This document shows positions 33,501 through 43,312 of a stretch of 64,000 nt of DNA, piece by piece. A model generated the notes under the pieces. The model had not been told where the DNA came from, ran no database searches, and saw only the letters and a program-made list of their open reading frames with translations. Both the position numbers and the translations under genes were made by a program. Source of the stretch: Streptomyces sp. TS71-3 (lineage in GTDB: Bacteria > Actinomycetota > Actinomycetes > Streptomycetales > Streptomycetaceae). Where the stretch lies: NCBI RefSeq assembly GCF_018327685.1, contig NZ_BNEL01000003.1, positions 992,001 to 1,056,000 on the forward strand. Reading direction: 5' to 3'. How positions within the stretch are numbered: position 1 is the first letter of the stretch; each line of letters starts with the position of its first letter.

Positions 33501-34724
33501 TCATGTGCGGGCCCCCTCCCCGCCCCGTACCAGCCACGCCGTCATGGCGAGGACCAGGACCGCCGCCGCGGCGTGCGTCGCGGCCAGGAGCTGGTCGCCC
33601 GTGGCCAGCGTCAGTTCCGCCTCGCCGGCGCGGATCCGGGTGACCGTGTCCGGTGCGAAGAGGGCCAGCAGGATCAGCAGGAACGCCGCCGCCGGCCGTG
33701 AGCGGTCCACCGCGGCGAGCTGGGTCAGGCGCAGCATGAGCGGCACCAGGGCCCAGGTCCAGTAGAACGTCCACGCCACCGGCAGTACGAGCAGCATCAG
33801 GGTGGCGGGGACCGTGATGCCGAGAAGTTCCTCGCCGTGCCGCCGGCACCGCCTGGCGAGCAGCAGCCCGGCGGCCAGGACCGCCACCGCGGCCAGCAGG
33901 TACGGCAGGGTCGTGCCCTGGGTGCCGTGCACCGCGCGGACCAGCAGGCTCCTTATCGTCTCGCTGTCCGCGGTCTGGGGTGCCCCTATGCGGTCGCTGG
34001 CGAAGACGTAGCGGGTCCAGTAGTCGGCGGAGTCGCCCGGCAGGACCAGCCAGCCGACCGCGGCCGTCGCCACGAAGGTGCCCGCCGCGACCAGCGCCGG
34101 GACCCGCCGCCCGGTGCACAGGTAGTAGACGGCGAAGATGCCCGGGATCAGCTTCAGTCCCGCCATCAGCCCTATGCCGACGCCCTTGGCGCGGGAGCCG
34201 TCCGGCCGGGTCAGGTCCCAGGCCGTCACGGCGAGGATGAGGAACGTGACCTGGCCCAGCATCAGGCTGGTGCGCCCCGGGAACAGCCAGACGAACGCGG
34301 CGCTGAACGCGATCACGGCCCGGTGCCGCACCCGTGGCGCCGGCCACCCGGCGTGGCCGAGGAACGCGCCCACCGCCGCGTGCAGCAGCGCCGTCGACGC
34401 GCACAGCACCAGGACCGCGCAGAGCGCCTTGCCGGGCAGCGCGAGCGGGGCGAGGAGCAGCGCGGCGAACGGCGGATAGGTGAAGTCGATGTCGTTCCGG
34501 TAGAGGGGTGCTCCGTGGAGTACCTGGGCGGCGCCCTGCCGGTAGACGGAGAGGTCGAACTGCCAGGCGTCCGCCGTCCGGTAGGCCAGGTACACGAGAG
34601 TGCTGAGCACGGCCGTCGAGAGCGCGTAGCACGCTCCCCGGTACGCCGGGTGCGGGGCTGCGGCGGACAGGGCTCCGGGCGCGCCGTCGGGTGTCTCGCC
34701 GGTGCTGGCTGTGCGGATCGGCAC
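33501..34724 (-). CDS. Polytopic mannosyltransferase-like protein (GT87/DUF2029)
   Basis: 407 residues from GTG 34724, chosen because GGGGGGA lies 6 nt upstream; the longer frame to 34856 starts in non-coding DNA. It has about ten membrane helices. The first external loop carries the family's acidic motif (WQFDLSVYRQGAAQVLHGAPLY) and FTYPPFAALLLAPLALLP-like YPPFAALLLAPLAL. Later loops contain PGRTSLMLGQVT and GLKLIPGIFAVYYL. GT87 enzymes use polyprenyl-phosphate mannose to elongate lipoglycans or glycolipids. The precise acceptor is unknown. Confidence 0.85.
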   Translation of the reverse strand: MPIRTASTGETPDGAPGALSAAAPHPAYRGACYALSTAVLSTLVYLAYRTADAWQFDLSVYRQGAAQVLHGAPLYRNDIDFTYPPFAALLLAPLALPGKALCAVLVLCASTALLHAAVGAFLGHAGWPAPRVRHRAVIAFSAAFVWLFPGRTSLMLGQVTFLILAVTAWDLTRPDGSRAKGVGIGLMAGLKLIPGIFAVYYLCTGRRVPALVAAGTFVATAAVGWLVLPGDSADYWTRYVFASDRIGAPQTADSETIRSLLVRAVHGTQGTTLPYLLAAVAVLAAGLLLARRCRRHGEELLGITVPATLMLLVLPVAWTFYWTWALVPLMLRLTQLAAVDRSRPAAAFLLILLALFAPDTVTRIRAGEAELTLATGDQLLAATHAAAAVLVLAMTAWLVRGGEGART

Positions 34725-34983
34725 TGTGCGTCCCCCCGTGGCCGGACGTGCTCGACGGCGCTCTCCCCCACCCCAGGGCGTCACGCCCCGTGGGGGAGCA
34801 GATTCGCAGCGTGCCCGGATGTCCGCTATATCGGGATGATGTGATTCATGACACATTCTGTCGGGGGTGGGGGCGGCGGGCGCTGCCCGTGCGCGGGGTG
34901 CGGGCCGGGGCCGGCGTGGCGGGCTTCACCCCCGTGGGCCCGGCCCGGATGACGGCGGACCGGGTGCGTGATCGGCTGTCAGG

Positions 34984-36021
34984 GTGCAGCCCGTGCCGCC
35001 CCTGCTCCCGGAACCGGTCCGGCGCACCGCGGCCTGGTGTGTCGTCGTCCTGCTGGTCACCGGGGTCGCCGCGGTCGGCGTCTGGCTCTGCATCGTGTTG
35101 CAGACCGCGGTCACGCCGGTGCTGCTCGCGCTGCTCGGCACGGCGCTGCTGAGGCCGCTGTACCGGCGGCTGGTGCGGGCGCACGTCAACCGTTCGCTCG
35201 CCGCCGGGCTGACCTGTGTCGCCGTGGTCGGCGTCGTCGGCGGCGCGGTCTACGTCGTGGTGGCCTCGCTGGTCGACAACGGGCACCAGATCACCACCTC
35301 GCTCAAGCACGCCGGCAACTCCGTGGCCCGGCACTTCGGCGCCGCGGGCACCTCCCTGGACGACGTGGCCGCGAACGCCGGGAAGCTGCTGTCGAAGTTC
35401 GGCGCGACGGCCGCGTCGGGGGTGATCAGCGGGCTGAGCGTGGTGGCGGAGTGGATCGCCACCGGGATCCTCGCGCTGCTGCTGGTCTTCTTCTTCCTGC
35501 GGGACGGCGGCCGTGCGCTGCGCGCGCTGCGGGTGCTGGCGCCGGGCGACAGCGGTGCGGTGCTGGAGGCGGTGGCGCGGCGCGCGTTCGGGGCCGTGGA
35601 GGGCTTCATGCGGGGCACCACCCTGATCGCGCTGATCGACGCGGTGCTGATCGCCGTGGGGCTGGTCATCCTGCGGGTGCCGGGTGCGGTGGGGCTGGGT
35701 GCGCTGGTCTTCGTGGGCGCCTACATCCCCTACCTGGGGGCGGTGATCTCGGGGGCGGTGGCGGTGATGGTCGCGCTCGCGGACCGCGGTTTCGCGATCG
35801 CCCTGTGGGCGCTGGGGGTCGTGCTCGCCGTGCAGGTCATCGAGGGGCACGTGCTCCAGCCGGTCATCCAGAGCCGGACGGTGCAGATGCATCCGGCGGC
35901 GGTGCTGCTTGCGCTTACGGCCGGGGCTTCGGTGGCCGGGATCCTCGGGCTGCTGCTGGCGGTGCCGTTGACGGCGGCGGCGTTCGGGGTGCTGGCGGAG
36001 TTGCGTGACCGGTACGAGTAG
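34984..36021 (+). CDS. AI-2E family transporter
   Basis: 345 residues, start GTG 34984 with a modest CAGGG upstream. It has about eight membrane helices in the AI-2E exporter pattern: N-terminal helices, a large soluble loop (about 95-150), the FFLRDGG motif after a helix, EGFMRGTTLIALIDAVLIAVG, the GAYIPYLGAVISG helix pair and the signature EGHVLQPVIQSRTVQMHP near the end. Members include exporters and Na+/H+ exchangers; the substrate is not predictable. Confidence 0.9.
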   Translation: MQPVPPLLPEPVRRTAAWCVVVLLVTGVAAVGVWLCIVLQTAVTPVLLALLGTALLRPLYRRLVRAHVNRSLAAGLTCVAVVGVVGGAVYVVVASLVDNGHQITTSLKHAGNSVARHFGAAGTSLDDVAANAGKLLSKFGATAASGVISGLSVVAEWIATGILALLLVFFFLRDGGRALRALRVLAPGDSGAVLEAVARRAFGAVEGFMRGTTLIALIDAVLIAVGLVILRVPGAVGLGALVFVGAYIPYLGAVISGAVAVMVALADRGFAIALWALGVVLAVQVIEGHVLQPVIQSRTVQMHPAAVLLALTAGASVAGILGLLLAVPLTAAAFGVLAELRDRYE

Positions 36022-36344
36022 CGGCTGTCGCCGCTGTGTGCCGGGTCCTTGGTTTCCCCGTTTCCTTTGGCTGGGGCGTGCCGGGCTTTTTGGACCTGCG
36101 GTCCTTTGCGGTTTCGGGTGGGGCTTCCGGTTCGTTGCGGTCTGCGGGTTCGTCGTGGCTGGTCGCGCAGTTCCCCGCGCCCCTTTTTGGACCTGCGGCC
36201 CCTTTTCGGCCTGCGGCCTTGGCCTCGGTCCGTTCTGGTCATTCGGGTTTGTTGCGGTCTGCGGCGGTGTCGTGGCTGGTCGCGCAGTTCCCCGCGCCCC
36301 TTTTGGGCCTGCGGCCCTTCTGGGGCCTTCGGCCCCCTTCGCGG
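36022..36344. other. 323-bp convergent gap with two copies of the 20-bp core repeat
   Basis: Two related blocks of about 117 bp follow each other (GTTGCGGTCTGCGG...GTGGCTGGTCGCGCAG...), each with the core GCGCAGTTCCCCGCGCCCCT and then CCTGCGGCCC/TTCGGCC palindromic runs. The region can form several hairpins and probably terminates transcription from both sides. No gene. Confidence 0.75.
36165..36301. repeat. Core repeat pair (GCGCAGTTCCCCGCGCCCCT)
   Basis: Exact cores at 36165-36184 and 36282-36301, 117 bp apart and in the same orientation. The same 20-mer, or its complement with few changes, recurs near 41, 47 and 58 kb. Confidence 0.85.
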
Positions 36345-38906
36345 CTAGAGGTCGTCCCAGTTCTCCAGGGCGTCCTCCTCCGTTTCCTCCTCCGACTCGT
36401 TCAGTTCGAACCAGATGGTCTTGCCGTCGCCGCGGGGGGCCACGCCCCAGGAGTTCGCCAGGTACTCGATGAGGAGCAGGCCGCGGCCGGACGACGCCAG
36501 TTCGCCGGGGCGGCGCCTGTGGGGTGGCTCGATGCTGCTGTCGGTGACCTCCACCCGCATGCACTCCTGTCCGGGGATGCCGGTGACCTCCGCGACGAGC
36601 CGGGCGTCGCCGTCGGTGTGCCTGAGGACGTTCGCGAGGAGTTCCGACACCAGCAGCTCCGCCGAGTCGACCTGCTCGCGGTCCGGCCAGTCGTGCAGCA
36701 GCTCGCGGAGCTGCGTGCGGGCCTGCGCGATCCGCTCCGGCTCCGCCTGCGCGACCGCCAGCGTGGTGCGCCGGGCCGCCTGGCCCGGCAGCGGCTCGCC
36801 GGTCCTGCGCAGCAGCATCAGGGCGATGTCGTCGTCGCGGCGGTCGATGTACGGGCCGGTCGTGTGGTGCGACGCGGGGCCGTGCACGGCCTCGATGAGG
36901 GTGTCCGCCAGCGTCTCCAGGTCCTGGGGGCCGTAGGTCTCCAGCAGGGACTTGATCCGGCCCCAGCCGGTCAGCAGGTCGTGACCGCCGGTCTCCGCGA
37001 GGCCGTCCGTGCAGAGCAGCATCGTCTCGCCGGGCTCCAGGACGAGGTGCGTGATCGGGAAGTCCGCGTCCTCGTCGATGCCGAGCGGCAGCCCGCCGGT
37101 CGTGGGCCGCAGCAGCGTGGTGCCGTCCGGCATGTGCACCACCGGGTCGAGGTGGCCCGCGCGGGCGATCGTGAGCGTGCCGGAGGACGGGTCCACCTCC
37201 ACGTACAGGCAGGTGGCGAAGCGATCGTCCGCGGGGTGCGCGGGGCCGCCGGCCGGCCTGACGCCGTAGTCGTCGTCGCCACCGCCGTTGTCGGCCGACC
37301 CGCCCTGGGTCCGGGAGCCGCCGGCGCTGGAGATGTCGGCGAGGAAGCGGTTGGCGCGGCTGAGCACGGCGTCCGGGCTGTGCCCCTCCGCGGCGTAGGC
37401 GCGCAGCGCGATCCGCAGCTGCCCCATGAGTCCCGCGGCCCGTACGTCATGCCCCTGCACATCGCCGATGACCAGGGCGATCCGGCCGGTCGGCAGCGTG
37501 ATCACGTCGTACCAGTCGCCGCCCACCTCCATGCCGCCGCCGGTCGGCACGTACCGGCCCGACACGCCGAGGCCGGGCACCCGCGGGCCGAGGTCCGGCA
37601 TCATCGAGCGCTGGAGGCCCTCGGTGAGCTCCTTCTGCGTCTCCTCGGCACCCGCCCGGAAGAGCGCCTGCCCGAGCATCCTGGCGACGGTCGTCAGCAC
37701 GGACCGCTCGTCCGGCGTGAACTGCACCGGGTTCGTGAACGCCGCAAGCCACGCGCCCAGGGTCCGGCCGCCCGACGTCAGCGGCATGACGGCCCACGCC
37801 CCGCGCTTGAACCGCCTGGCCAGCGGCCAGAAGCCCGGGTAACGCCTCTGGTACTCCTCCGGCGAGATGTAGAGCGCGTGACCGGTGCGTATCACCTCCG
37901 CGGCGGGGTGGCCCGAGGCGAGCGGCATCTCCATGAACGGGTCCATGTCGCCCGGCTTGTGCCCGTGGTGCCCGACCAGCACCATCCGGTCGCCCTCGGT
38001 GCCGAAGACCGCCAGGCCGTCCGGTGAGAAGCCCGGCATGGACAGTCCCGCGGCCACCCGCAGCACCTCGGCCGTGGACCGCGCCTCCGCCAGCGCCCGG
38101 CCCGCGTCCAGCAGGAACGCCTCCCGGGAGCGTCGCCAGTCCCCGGTGATCTCGTCGAGTCCCGGGGACGATCCTGTGACCTCCTGGAGGGTTCCGGTCA
38201 TCTCGTAGCTGTCGCTCGCGGCGTCCACGAACGGCATGCAGCGCGCCCGTACCACCCGGATCACGTGGTTGCGGTCGTCCATGATCCGCAGCCGGACCTC
38301 GGCGACGGTGCCCTCGGTGATGGCCAGGCGGGAGACGCTGTCGAGTTCGTTCCAGTCGACGGGGTGGAAGCGTGGACGTATGTTCGCCGACGGCATGGTC
38401 ACCGCCCGGGCGGGCAGGCCGACCAGGCGGGCCGCCTGCGCGTCCAGCGTGACCAGGCCCGCCTCCTCGTCCCAGCGCCACACGCCGGTGCTCACCGCTG
38501 ACAGCACGGTGGCCGCGTCGGGCAGCGCGCCCTGCGCCGGCCTGCCGACCCTTGCGGCGGGCTCCTCGGCCTCGGCGGCGGGCTCCGCGGATCGGGTGTC
38601 GGCTTCTGTGCCCTCGGCGGCGGGCGCGGCGGTTTCGGTGGCGGCTTCTGTGCCTTCGGTCGCGGCCTCTGCGCCCTCGGTGCCGGTCTTCGCGGCCTCG
38701 GTGTCGGCCTCTGTGCCCCCGGCGTCAGCCTCCGTGCCCTCGGTGTCCGTCCCCGCGGCCCCGGCGGCCGGGGAGCCCGAGGCGTCCGGGGCCCGGCCGT
38801 CGGGCTCAGGTGCGCCCGGCAGCGACCGGTCCTCGGGTGGCGCGTCTCCCGCGTGCCGCGGGCGTGAGTCATCCCCTACGGGCCGGAGGGGATTATTGGT
38901 GCGCAT
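36345..38906 (-). CDS. SpoIIE-type phosphatase with PAS, GAF and HATPase domains
   Basis: 853 residues from ATG 38906; a GTG 3 nt upstream is the alternative. TAGAGT 6 nt before the ATG suggests a leaderless transcript. Domains: an Ala/Glu/Thr-rich disordered head (about 1-125), a PAS domain (130-240), a GAF-like domain (275-410), a PP2C/SpoIIE metal-dependent Ser/Thr phosphatase (430-690; VGGDWYDVITLPTGR and VIGDVQGHD hold metal-binding Asp), and an RsbW-like HATPase (715-840; ELLVSELLANVLRHT, SGRGLLLIEYLA). Such proteins set sigma-factor partner switching from a sensed signal, with phosphatase and kinase halves in one chain. Confidence 0.92.
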   Translation of the reverse strand: MRTNNPLRPVGDDSRPRHAGDAPPEDRSLPGAPEPDGRAPDASGSPAAGAAGTDTEGTEADAGGTEADTEAAKTGTEGAEAATEGTEAATETAAPAAEGTEADTRSAEPAAEAEEPAARVGRPAQGALPDAATVLSAVSTGVWRWDEEAGLVTLDAQAARLVGLPARAVTMPSANIRPRFHPVDWNELDSVSRLAITEGTVAEVRLRIMDDRNHVIRVVRARCMPFVDAASDSYEMTGTLQEVTGSSPGLDEITGDWRRSREAFLLDAGRALAEARSTAEVLRVAAGLSMPGFSPDGLAVFGTEGDRMVLVGHHGHKPGDMDPFMEMPLASGHPAAEVIRTGHALYISPEEYQRRYPGFWPLARRFKRGAWAVMPLTSGGRTLGAWLAAFTNPVQFTPDERSVLTTVARMLGQALFRAGAEETQKELTEGLQRSMMPDLGPRVPGLGVSGRYVPTGGGMEVGGDWYDVITLPTGRIALVIGDVQGHDVRAAGLMGQLRIALRAYAAEGHSPDAVLSRANRFLADISSAGGSRTQGGSADNGGGDDDYGVRPAGGPAHPADDRFATCLYVEVDPSSGTLTIARAGHLDPVVHMPDGTTLLRPTTGGLPLGIDEDADFPITHLVLEPGETMLLCTDGLAETGGHDLLTGWGRIKSLLETYGPQDLETLADTLIEAVHGPASHHTTGPYIDRRDDDIALMLLRRTGEPLPGQAARRTTLAVAQAEPERIAQARTQLRELLHDWPDREQVDSAELLVSELLANVLRHTDGDARLVAEVTGIPGQECMRVEVTDSSIEPPHRRRPGELASSGRGLLLIEYLANSWGVAPRGDGKTIWFELNESEEETEEDALENWDDL

Positions 38907-39149
38907 CACTCCACTCTAGGAACATGTGCGCGTAAAGGGCGACTGACTGTGACTCTGCCGGGGCCCCGGTCCGTACGGTCCGGACGGTAACCTTGAGGGC
39001 CGGCCATCGCCGCCCGGAGCCCCCGCGAGGGCACGGCACGGCCCTCGGCCGTCCGCACCACCGCGCCCCGCCCGCCGGGGCGCCCTCAGGCCCCCGGGCC
39101 ACCGGCGGCACGGGGCCGGGCACGGCCTCTGCTCCACGACGACGTCCGA

Positions 39150-39200
39150 CGAACGTCCGAACAACATCCGAACAACATCCGACGACATACGACGACTGGG
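39150..39200. repeat. Short direct repeats upstream of aspS
   Basis: CGAACAACATC recurs with an 11-bp period (copies beginning about 39155 and 39166), then CGACGACATAC-like units, just 5 bp before the aspS start. A similar AACAACGTC array occurs at 61.1 kb. Confidence 0.6.
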
Positions 39201-39207
39201 ATAGACG

Positions 39208-40968
39208 ATGCACCGATACAGGTCCCACACGTGCGGCGAACTCAGGTCCACCGACGTCGGCACCGACGTCCGGCTGAGCGGCTGGCTGCACAATCGCCGG
39301 GATCTCGGCGGCATCCTCTTCATCGACCTCCGCGACCACCACGGCATCACCCAGCTCGTCGCCCGCCCCGGCACCGCGGCGGCCGAGGCGCTGGACAAGC
39401 TCTCCAAGGAGACCGTGGTCCGCGTGGACGGCTCGGTGGTCTCCCGCGGCGCGGAGAACATCAACCCCGAGCTGCCCACCGGCGAGATCGAGATCGAGGC
39501 GTCCGAGGTGGAGGTCCTCGGAGAGGCCGCCCCGCTGCCCTTCACGGTGAACGCCGAGGACGGCGTCAACGAGGAGCGCCGCCTGGAGTACCGCTTCCTC
39601 GACCTGCGCCGCGCCCGGATGCACCGGAACATCATGCTGCGCACGGCCGTGATCGCCGCGATCCGCCAGAAGATGACCGCGCTCGGCTTCAACGAGCTGG
39701 CGACGCCCATCCTCACCGCCACCTCGCCCGAGGGCGCCCGCGACTTCGTGGTGCCGTCCCGGATCCACCCGGGCAGGTTCTACGCCCTCCCGCAGGCGCC
39801 GCAGCAGTTCAAGCAGCTGCTGATGATCGCCGGCTTCGACCGCTACTTCCAGATCGCGCCCTGCTTCCGCGACGAGGACGCCCGCGCGGACCGCTCGCCC
39901 GGCGAGTTCTACCAGCTCGACCTGGAGATGTCGTTCGTCGAGCAGGAGGACGTCTTCCAGCCGGTCGAGAAGCTGATGACCGAGCTGTTCGAGGAGTTCG
40001 GCGGCGGCCGGCACGTCTCCTCGCCGTTCCCGCGCATCCCCTACCGGGAGGCGATGGACAAGTACGGCTCCGACAAGCCGGACCTGCGGGCGGAGCTGGA
40101 GCTCGTCGACGTCTCCGACGTCTTCGCCTCCTCCGGCTTCAAGGCCTTCGCGGGCAAGCACGTGCGGGCGCTGCCGGTGCCGGGCGTGGACGACCAGCCG
40201 CGCCGGTTCTTCGACCAGCTCGGCGAGTTCGCCGTCGAGCAGGGCGCCAAGGGCCTCGCGTGGGTGCGGGTCGGCGCGGACGGCGCGCTGTCGGGCCCGA
40301 TCGCGAAGTTCCTCACCGAGGAGGACATCGCCGAGCTCACCAAGCGGCTCGCGCTCGTCCCGGGGCACGCCGTCTTCTTCGGCGCGGGGGAGTACGACGA
40401 GGTCTCCCGGATCATGGGCGCGGTCCGCGTGGAGACCGCCCGCCGCTCCGGCAACTTCACCGAGGACGTCTTCCGCTTCTGCTGGGTGGTGGACTTCCCG
40501 ATGTACGAGCGGAACGAGGACACCGGGCAGATCGACTTCTCGCACAACCCGTTCTCGATGCCGCAGGGCGGCCTGGACGCGCTCAAGACCAAGGACCCGC
40601 TGGATGTGCTGGCCTGGCAGTACGACATCGTGTGCAACGGCGTCGAGCTGTCCTCCGGCGCGATCAGGAACCACGAGCCGGAGATCATGCTGACGGCGTT
40701 CGAGATCGCCGGGTACGAGCGGGAGACGGTGGAGCGGGAGTTCGCCGGCATGCTGCGGGCGCTCCGCTTCGGGGCGCCGCCGCACGGTGGGATCGCGCCC
40801 GGGGTGGACCGGATCGTGATGCTGCTCGCGGATGAGCCGAACATCCGGGAGACGATCGCCTTCCCGTTGAACGGGCAGGCGCAGGATCTGATGATGGGCG
40901 CGCCGTCCGAGCTGACGGAGGCACGGCTGCGGGAGCTGCACATCTCGCTGCGGCGTCCGGCTCAGTAG
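39208..40968 (+). CDS. aspS: Aspartyl-tRNA synthetase
   Basis: 586 residues, the normal bacterial-type length. The N-terminal OB-fold anticodon domain (about 1-110; [23 protein letters not shown]), class II motif 2 ([24 protein letters not shown]), the bacterial insertion domain (about 285-420) and motif 3 ([23 protein letters not shown]) are all present. GGGATAGACG precedes the ATG. It charges tRNA-Asp; whether it also charges tRNA-Asn depends on a GatCAB system elsewhere. It stands alone, divergent from the SpoIIE-type gene. Confidence 0.97.
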   Translation: MHRYRSHTCGELRSTDVGTDVRLSGWLHNRRDLGGILFIDLRDHHGITQLVARPGTAAAEALDKLSKETVVRVDGSVVSRGAENINPELPTGEIEIEASEVEVLGEAAPLPFTVNAEDGVNEERRLEYRFLDLRRARMHRNIMLRTAVIAAIRQKMTALGFNELATPILTATSPEGARDFVVPSRIHPGRFYALPQAPQQFKQLLMIAGFDRYFQIAPCFRDEDARADRSPGEFYQLDLEMSFVEQEDVFQPVEKLMTELFEEFGGGRHVSSPFPRIPYREAMDKYGSDKPDLRAELELVDVSDVFASSGFKAFAGKHVRALPVPGVDDQPRRFFDQLGEFAVEQGAKGLAWVRVGADGALSGPIAKFLTEEDIAELTKRLALVPGHAVFFGAGEYDEVSRIMGAVRVETARRSGNFTEDVFRFCWVVDFPMYERNEDTGQIDFSHNPFSMPQGGLDALKTKDPLDVLAWQYDIVCNGVELSSGAIRNHEPEIMLTAFEIAGYERETVEREFAGMLRALRFGAPPHGGIAPGVDRIVMLLADEPNIRETIAFPLNGQAQDLMMGAPSELTEARLRELHISLRRPAQ

Positions 40969-41471
40969 CGGTGCGGTAAGGCCTGGCGTCCTGGCCCGCG
41001 GTCGGTTGCGGTTCCGTCTCCGGCTGCGGGCCGTGGCCGTTCTTGCGCTCACGCGGCGGAGCCGCATGTCGGACACAGCCCCGCGCCCCTTTGTCGCGCA
41101 GTTCCCCGCGCCCCTTATCAGGGGCTGTCCCTTTCGGCCGGTGACGATACGCGCGTCTCGTCGTGGCTGGTCGCGCCCACGCGGCGGAGCCGCATATCAA
41201 ACACAGCCCCGCGCCCCTTTCGGGGCGCGACTTCACCGGCACGCAAGGCGCCCTGAAGGGGCGCGGGGAACGGCGCGAGCAACCAGGACGAAAGTCGCAG
41301 ATCACTATCGGCCGAAAGGGGCAGCCCCTGATGAGGGGCGCGGGGAACTGCGCGAAGAACCACGACGAGACCCGCGCATCGCCGCCGGCCGAAAGGGGCA
41401 GCCCGGTCCGCCGGCGGCCACCGGCAGGTGGCCCCGAACGAGGCGGACCGGGCGAGGGGTGAACGGGGCCG
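40969..41471. other. 503-bp convergent gap rich in core repeats, forming a large imperfect inverted repeat
   Basis: No gene. The core is found plus-oriented at 41096 (GCGCAGTTCCCCGCGCCCCT) and in complement near 41257 (GGGGCGCGGGGAACGGCGCG) and 41334 (GGGGCGCGGGGAACTGCGCG). CTTTCGGCCGG...CGTCTCGTCGTGGCTGG (41130-41170) is mirrored by CCACGACGAGACCCGCG...GCCGGCCGAAAG (41360-41398). Confidence 0.75.
41051..41220. repeat. 42-bp direct repeat, two copies
   Basis: ACGCGGCGGAGCCGCATGTC continuing to CCCGCGCCCCTTT at 41051-41092 recurs at 41179-41220 with 3 mismatches. Each unit holds the small hairpin GCGGCGGAGCCGC and ends in the right half of the core repeat. Confidence 0.8.
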
Positions 41472-43088
41472 TCAGGCCTCCGGGCGTTCCTCCAGGCGCG
41501 GGAAGAGCGCCTCCCCCTTGGTGACCGTGGCCCCGGCCGGCAGGCGCCCCCACTCGCCGGCCTCGGCGACCCGCTGATCGGCGAGCGCGCCGAGGGCCGC
41601 CTCCGCGCCCAGGGACTCCCACAGCTTCCGGGAGGTGTCCGGCATCACGGGGTTCAGCAGGACGGCGACCGCCCGCAGCGCCTCCGCCGCGGTGTAGAGG
41701 ATCGTGGCGAGGCGCGCCTGCCCCTCCTCGCTCTTGTCTTTGGCCACCTTCCACGGCTCCTGCTCGGTCAGGTAGCCGTTGACCAGCCGGACGAACTCGA
41801 AGACCGCGGCGATGCCGCCGGAGAAGTCCAGCTCCTCGCCGATCCTCCGGTCCGCCTCCGCGACCGCCTTCGCCAGGCCCTCGTGCACCGCGGTCTCCGC
41901 CGCGCCCACCGCCGTCGCCTCCGGCAGCGTCCCGTCGAAGTAGCGGCTGACCATCGCCGTCACCCGCGAGGCCAGATTGCCGTAGTCGTTGGCCAGCTCG
42001 CTCGTGTACCGGGCGGAGAAGTCCTCCCAGGAGAACGATCCGTCCTGGCCGTAGGCGATGGCGCGCAGGAAGTACCAGCGGTACGCGTCGACGCCGAAGT
42101 GCGACGTCAGGTCCTGCGGCTTGATGCCGGTGAGGTTGGACTTCGACATCTTCTCGCCGCTGACGAGCAGCCAGCCGTTCGCGAAGACCCGGCCGGGCAC
42201 CGGCAGGCCGTTCGCCATCAGCATCGCGGGCCAGATGATCGCGTGGAAGCGCAGGATGTCCTTGCCGACGAGGTGGATGTCGGCCGGGAAGATCGAGTCG
42301 AACCTGTCCTGGTCGGCGCCGTAGCCCACGGCCGTCGCGTAGTTCAGCAGCGCGTCGATCCACACGTAGATGACGTGCTTGTCGTCCCAGGGCACCTTGA
42401 TGCCCCAGTCGAACGTGGAGCGCGAGATCGACAGGTCCTGGAGGCCCTGCCGGACGAAATTCACGACCTCGTTCCGCGCGGACTCGGGCTGGACGAAGTC
42501 CGGGTGCGCCTCGTAGAGCTCCAGCAGCTTCGGGCCGTACTCGCTCAGCCGGAAGAAGTAGTTCTCCTCCTTGAGGATCTCCACCGGCGTCTTGTGCACG
42601 GGGCACAGCTTCTGCCCGGCGAAGGCACCCTCGCCGTCCAGCAGCTCCCCGGGGAGCTTGTACTCCTCGCAGCCCACGCAGTACGGGCCCTCGTAGCCGC
42701 CCTTGTAGACCTCGCCCTTGTCGTACAGCGCCTGGACGAACTCCTGCACGCGGTCGGTGTGCCGCTTCTCCGTGGTGCGGATGAAATCGTCGTTCGCGAT
42801 CTCCAGGTGCTCCCAGAGGGGCTTCCAGGCCTCCTCGACGAGCTTGTCGCACCACTCCTGGGGGGTGACGCCGTTCGCCTGGGCGGTGCGCATGATCTTC
42901 TGACCGTGCTCGTCCGTGCCGGTGAGGTACCACACCTTCTCGCCGCGCTGACGGTGCCAGCGGGTGAGCACGTCGCCTGCGACGGTCGTGTAGGCGTGGC
43001 CCAGGTGAGGAGCGTCGTTGACGTAATAGATGGGGGTGGAGACGTAGTACGCCTTGCCACCCTGCTTCTCTGATCCAGTGGCCGCCAT
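41472..43088 (-). CDS. metG: Methionyl-tRNA synthetase
   Basis: 538 residues. The class I signature HLGH (in NDAPHLGHAYT) and KMSKS (GEKMSKSNLTG) are present. The connective-peptide zinc knuckle has one Cys pair (YCVGCEEYK) and a reduced partner (CPVHKTP), indicating a single zinc site. The anticodon-binding alpha-bundle (about 390-500) includes the conserved N-x-Y-W-like ELANDYGNLASR. No C-terminal dimerisation domain is present, so it is the short form. Convergent with aspS. Confidence 0.97.
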   Translation of the reverse strand: MAATGSEKQGGKAYYVSTPIYYVNDAPHLGHAYTTVAGDVLTRWHRQRGEKVWYLTGTDEHGQKIMRTAQANGVTPQEWCDKLVEEAWKPLWEHLEIANDDFIRTTEKRHTDRVQEFVQALYDKGEVYKGGYEGPYCVGCEEYKLPGELLDGEGAFAGQKLCPVHKTPVEILKEENYFFRLSEYGPKLLELYEAHPDFVQPESARNEVVNFVRQGLQDLSISRSTFDWGIKVPWDDKHVIYVWIDALLNYATAVGYGADQDRFDSIFPADIHLVGKDILRFHAIIWPAMLMANGLPVPGRVFANGWLLVSGEKMSKSNLTGIKPQDLTSHFGVDAYRWYFLRAIAYGQDGSFSWEDFSARYTSELANDYGNLASRVTAMVSRYFDGTLPEATAVGAAETAVHEGLAKAVAEADRRIGEELDFSGGIAAVFEFVRLVNGYLTEQEPWKVAKDKSEEGQARLATILYTAAEALRAVAVLLNPVMPDTSRKLWESLGAEAALGALADQRVAEAGEWGRLPAGATVTKGEALFPRLEERPEA

Positions 43089-43240
43089 GGTCGAAATCCT
43101 ACTGGCCCGGAAGGAGGCGGCTCACATGCGTTACGCACGGTGATGGGGCGTGGCCCCGCGGGAGGCGGCACCGGGGCGGGGCCGGGGGCCGGACACGGGG
43201 CCGCTCCGGCCCCCCACCAGGGACTCCCCCAGGGGCTTCA

Positions 43241-43283
43241 CTCAGGGGATTCCCTGAGGGATTCCCTGAGCGAGTCCCCTGAG
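43241..43283 (-). terminator. Nested hairpins after the VWA gene
   Basis: CTCAGGGGA and TCCCCTGAG form perfect 9-bp outer arms; inside, GGGATTCCCTGAG is duplicated so alternative 7-bp hairpins (CTCAGGG-GATT-CCCTGAG) can form. It lies 30-72 nt after the minus-strand VWA stop codon. Confidence 0.65.
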
Positions 43284-43312
43284 GGGTCAGCTCTCCAGGA
43301 GACGCGCGGTGC

